Assembly (NCBI GenBank): GCA_910579085.1
Contig: CAJTRU010000003.1
Coordinates: forward strand, 65,726 to 129,725
DNA length: 64,000 bases
Reading direction: 5' to 3'
From: an uncultured Lachnospiraceae bacterium
GTDB lineage: Bacteria; Bacillota; Clostridia; Lachnospirales; Lachnospiraceae
Positions within the stretch are counted from its first letter, which is position 1. Each line of letters starts with the position of its first letter. A program made the translations under genes and the position numbers. The notes under the pieces are model-generated. The model made no database searches and had not been told where the DNA came from. It was given only the letters and a program-made list of their open reading frames with translations. This document shows positions 61,546 to 64,000 of the stretch, in pieces.

Positions 61546-63348
61546 TTATTCTTTATTCCATATATTTAAGTCTGAAAGTATGGAAAATGTAAGTTCTGTA
61601 GCAGCAGGGCCTGTTGTATGGTTTTCACCTTGTATATTTGTTGCAAAGAAATAGGTGTTACCAGGTTTTTCAATAAATCCAGTAAACCATCCTGAAATAT
61701 TTTTACTGCCAGCTTCAAGCGTACCTGTTTTTCCATAAAAAGAGCCGTTACTGCCAGAATATAAACAAATAGCATCTTTTACAAGTGCAAGGTTTTCTGG
61801 TGAAAAATTAAATTCATTATTATATAGTTTTATTAACATTTCAACTTGTTCAATGGGTGAAATTTTTAGGGAAGAGTCCATCCAGTATGAAGAAGCATCT
61901 CCTGTTACATCCTGGTTGCCATAACCTGTTTTTTGTATAAATTTTTTTATGGAAGATAGTCCTGCTTTTTTATCCAGTTCCTGGAAGTACCATGTAACTG
62001 AATTCTGCATAGCTGGTTTTAATGTCTGGTCTTTATTCCATGTGTTATAGTAGTGTATTTCCCCGTTCCAGGATATTTGTGTATGTCCAGGTTTTATAAT
62101 TCCAGTTTCAAGTGCGTTTAAGGCAGAGTAAATTTTAAAGGTAGATGCAGGGGATATGCGTGTTGCAGCATTGTCCATATTATATATTTTCCATATGCCT
62201 GCATTAGTGTCATATAATACAAAACTGCCAGTATATCCATTAAATTTATGGTTTAAATTAATATATGAAATATTGTTTCTATCTTCTTTAAAATCATAAT
62301 AGTCATTGCTAGAAGCCTTAATAGAAAGTGCAGGGGCAGAAGATAAAATGGCAGCAGAAATAATAATATATATAATAATATTTTGTAATTTCTTCCTAAA
62401 GGATAACGGGCTGTAAGCAGCTATATTAATTATTCTTTTTTTAATCTGTGCCATATTGCCACTTATACCAGTAGTAAATGGAAATGGTGCAAAAGAAATC
62501 TTTTCTGCAAAGTTTATTAATGTATTGCCATAATTAAGGTAATCATCTTTATTTAACATTTGTAAAACAGATGTATCACATGCAATTTCCCTGTCAGTCC
62601 TTATTTCTTTTATTGCAAGCCAGACAAATGGGTTAAACCAGTATACAATGCCAGCAATATTCATAATGACATTAAAAAGTAAATCTTTATGTTTATAATG
62701 CTGTAGTTCATGAAGCAGCATAAAACGCATGTCTGTTGCATTATATTCTGATATTAAGTGTATAGGCAGATAAATCTGTGGCCTTATAAAACCAGACAAT
62801 ACAGGTGATTTTAAAAATGCTGTACTAAATACGGGTATTTTACGTTTGATGCCAGCTTCATTTAAACATGCCAGGTATAAGTTATAAACTTGCTGGTTCT
62901 GAAGTGGCAGGGCAGATTGTTTTAAATGGTAAAGTTTTATTGCCCCTCTAGTAAAGAACCATGCCATAACCAGTATGCCAGATATCCATATACATGCCAG
63001 TATAATGTCCAGCACTGGCAGAAGACTGTCTGCCTGGGATATGGTAAAATCGTTTATCCATCCGTTACCTCCAGAAAGATAGTGGCCTGTGTCTGTCTGT
63101 ATACCAGAGTTTTTGCTAGTATTTAAGACGTTTTTTATATTAAAAAACTTTCCAAGTAATTGTAAAAAGCCAGGCATTTTTAATTTAAGAAACGGCGCAG
63201 CCATTAGTACAGGTAGTACAAACCATAAACTGTACTTAAGGCGTGGCGGGGAATTTTTTAAAAATGTGCGTCTGGCTAATAATATAATTCCAATAATAAC
63301 AGAGATAAATATATTACATATAAAAAAGTGCATAGCGGAAAATGCCAT
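61546..63348 (-). CDS. blaR1: BlaR1-type beta-lactam sensor/M56 protease
   Basis: This 600-residue protein has four membrane segments, with the M56 zinc site HELQH at residues 213-217 on the cytosolic side and ACDTSVLQML downstream. The C-terminal 250 residues form a class D beta-lactamase-like sensor: STFK with Ser402, SVT in MQNSVTWYFQ, and KTGT. Acylation of Ser402 by a beta-lactam would switch on the protease, which removes BlaI. The start is 1 bp from the blaI stop, so the two are coupled. The PBP gene converges with it. Confidence 0.95.
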   Translation of the reverse strand: MAFSAMHFFICNIFISVIIGIILLARRTFLKNSPPRLKYSLWFVLPVLMAAPFLKLKMPGFLQLLGKFFNIKNVLNTSKNSGIQTDTGHYLSGGNGWINDFTISQADSLLPVLDIILACIWISGILVMAWFFTRGAIKLYHLKQSALPLQNQQVYNLYLACLNEAGIKRKIPVFSTAFLKSPVLSGFIRPQIYLPIHLISEYNATDMRFMLLHELQHYKHKDLLFNVIMNIAGIVYWFNPFVWLAIKEIRTDREIACDTSVLQMLNKDDYLNYGNTLINFAEKISFAPFPFTTGISGNMAQIKKRIINIAAYSPLSFRKKLQNIIIYIIISAAILSSAPALSIKASSNDYYDFKEDRNNISYINLNHKFNGYTGSFVLYDTNAGIWKIYNMDNAATRISPASTFKIYSALNALETGIIKPGHTQISWNGEIHYYNTWNKDQTLKPAMQNSVTWYFQELDKKAGLSSIKKFIQKTGYGNQDVTGDASSYWMDSSLKISPIEQVEMLIKLYNNEFNFSPENLALVKDAICLYSGSNGSFYGKTGTLEAGSKNISGWFTGFIEKPGNTYFFATNIQGENHTTGPAATELTFSILSDLNIWNKE

Positions 63349-63349
63349 A

Positions 63350-63727
63350 TTAATTCTCTCCTTTGTTATTTAAAAGTGAACGGAGTGTATCTATTTCATT
63401 TTCTGATAATTTATCACTTTCAATATAGGCAGAAAGCATTTTTGAAATATTGCCATCATAAAAACGCTTTAGGAAAGAACTGCTTTCCTGGTCTATATAT
63501 TCATTCATATCTACAAGAGGTGTATAGACAAAAACACGGCTCTGTTTCTCATATGAGAGAGCACCTTTATTTACGAGGCGTTTAATTAAAGTTTGTATTG
63601 TCTTAGGACTCCATGAAGTTGTCCTTGTCAGGTGTTCAGTTATTTCATTAGTATTTACAGGTGCATATTTCCATACAATTTTCATAACTTCAAATTCAGC
63701 TTCAGAAATCTGGGGTAAAGCTGCCAT
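63350..63727 (-). CDS. blaI: BlaI/MecI-type repressor
   Basis: This 125-residue winged-helix repressor has ISEAEFEVMKIVWKYAPV, then TTSWSPKTIQTLIKRLVNKGALSYE as the recognition region. The C-terminal dimerisation half contains the FLKRFYDGNISKM segment near where BlaI is cleaved. AGGAGGGCTTTATT precedes the ATG. It is the first gene of blaI-blaR1. A dyad lies in its own promoter and two in that of the PBP gene, so it should repress both. Confidence 0.95.
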   Translation of the reverse strand: MAALPQISEAEFEVMKIVWKYAPVNTNEITEHLTRTTSWSPKTIQTLIKRLVNKGALSYEKQSRVFVYTPLVDMNEYIDQESSSFLKRFYDGNISKMLSAYIESDKLSENEIDTLRSLLNNKGEN

Positions 63728-63744
63728 AATAAAGCCCTCCTAAA

Positions 63745-63794
63745 TCTTACATGTGTAGTATAATTATTATAACTTTGTATATTCTGGCTGTCAA
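63745..63794 (-). promoter_or_regulatory. Consensus promoter and operator of blaI-blaR1
   Basis: On the minus strand a perfect TTGACA (63789-63794), a 17-bp spacer and TATAAT (63766-63771). The dyad TCTTACATGTGTAGTA (63745-63760, read on the plus strand) lies just after the -10 box and resembles the two operators at 58467 and 58499. Confidence 0.85.
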
Positions 63795-63812
63795 GGAAAT
63801 TGTTAAATAATC

Positions 63813-63870
63813 CACGTCTGTTTCATAAATTTCTTTACAATAAACTGTATGCAGGATAATTTCCTGTTAT
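63813..63870 (-). repeat. W-type repeat, copy 3, inverted
   Basis: CACGTCTGTTTCATAAATTT through ATGCAGGATAATTTCCTGTTAT is the inverse of 18749-18806. It sits directly upstream of the blaI promoter and shares its end with an X element. Confidence 0.75.
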
Positions 63871-64000
63871 CCTGCTGGTTTATGTTCTTTTCTGGAATTT
63901 TGCCAGACAGCAAGTTTCCTGTGTTCCATCTAAAACCTGTTGTACCCCATTATAATTACAAAAAATATAATATAAAAACAGAACAGGTAATAACTGGAAA
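63856..64000. mobile_element. X-type element, copy 2 (cut by window edge)
   Basis: It starts ATAATTTCCTGTTATC and matches 17910-18057 with only scattered differences. The window ends in the right terminal repeat, after TAATAACTGGAAA. Confidence 0.85.

Overview
The window looks like a chromosomal segment of a low-GC, spore-forming Gram-positive anaerobe, most likely a member of the Lachnospiraceae or a close clostridial relative. This is inferred from the gene families, not from a search. The clues are spoIIR and a SpoIIQ-like M23 protein, a glycogen phosphorylase and GH94 phosphorylase typical of gut Clostridia, FabV, a ThiSGH/TenI thiamine cluster, a T-box in front of leuA, strong AGGAGG ribosome binding sites, and heavy use of ATA and AGG codons. 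There is no prophage, CRISPR array, rRNA or tRNA gene that I can support.

Layout. 1-4 kb: the 5' end of a GH31 glucosidase (minus strand, cut by the window edge), a PrcB-like lipoprotein and glycogen phosphorylase. 4-17.5 kb: envelope and sporulation genes, namely SppA with an RDD protein, a degenerate M23 protein, a PBP1A-GT2-ArsR operon, SpoIIR, DUF1934, a MATE pump, PlsC with a VanY-like carboxypeptidase, and IspE. 17.5-18.8 kb: a 1.3-kb gene-free array of nested fold-back repeats. 18.9-24 kb: FabV, an orphan BlaI-type repressor and the thiSGH-tenI operon behind a terminator-bearing leader. 24.3-28.4 kb: two two-component systems, an AgrA/AgrC-like pair and a BceR/BceS-like pair, separated by a highly structured spacer. 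28.4-33 kb: repeats, an M56 sensor-protease gene, a nicotinamidase-like hydrolase, a DUF2156 protein and a FliD-like fragment. 33-35.7 kb: the rpmG-secE-nusG-rplK-rplA operon. 35.8-44.5 kb: DUF402, a degenerate M56 protein, NadE, a TetR-flavodoxin operon with a large palindromic operator, another repeat, two decayed genes and a TIM-barrel isomerase. 44.5-47.4 kb: TrkH/TrkA potassium uptake. 47.6-56 kb: T-box-controlled leuA, galT and a GH94 phosphorylase. 56-64 kb: a polytopic membrane protein, a YafQ/DinJ toxin-antitoxin pair, and a beta-lactam-type sensor locus (class B PBP converging on blaR1-blaI), ending inside a repeat copy.

How parts work together. Three BlaR-type M56 membrane proteins and two BlaI-type repressors are present. 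One repressor-sensor pair is adjacent and shares TCTTAC-n4-GTAAGA-type operators with a PBP gene. The other repressor appears to be linked to an M56 gene 8 kb away through a shared GTGC(A/G)TAATGCAC operator. The second theme is a set of small non-autonomous elements (called X, Y, Z, W and I here) that share the end ATAATTTCCAGTTATC. They lie end to end, overlapping at these ends, often start right after stop codons, and in one case contain another element flanked by an imperfect 10-bp target duplication. A third curiosity is a 116-nt segment at 26279-26394 that folds on paper into a four-way junction with no unpaired linker bases.
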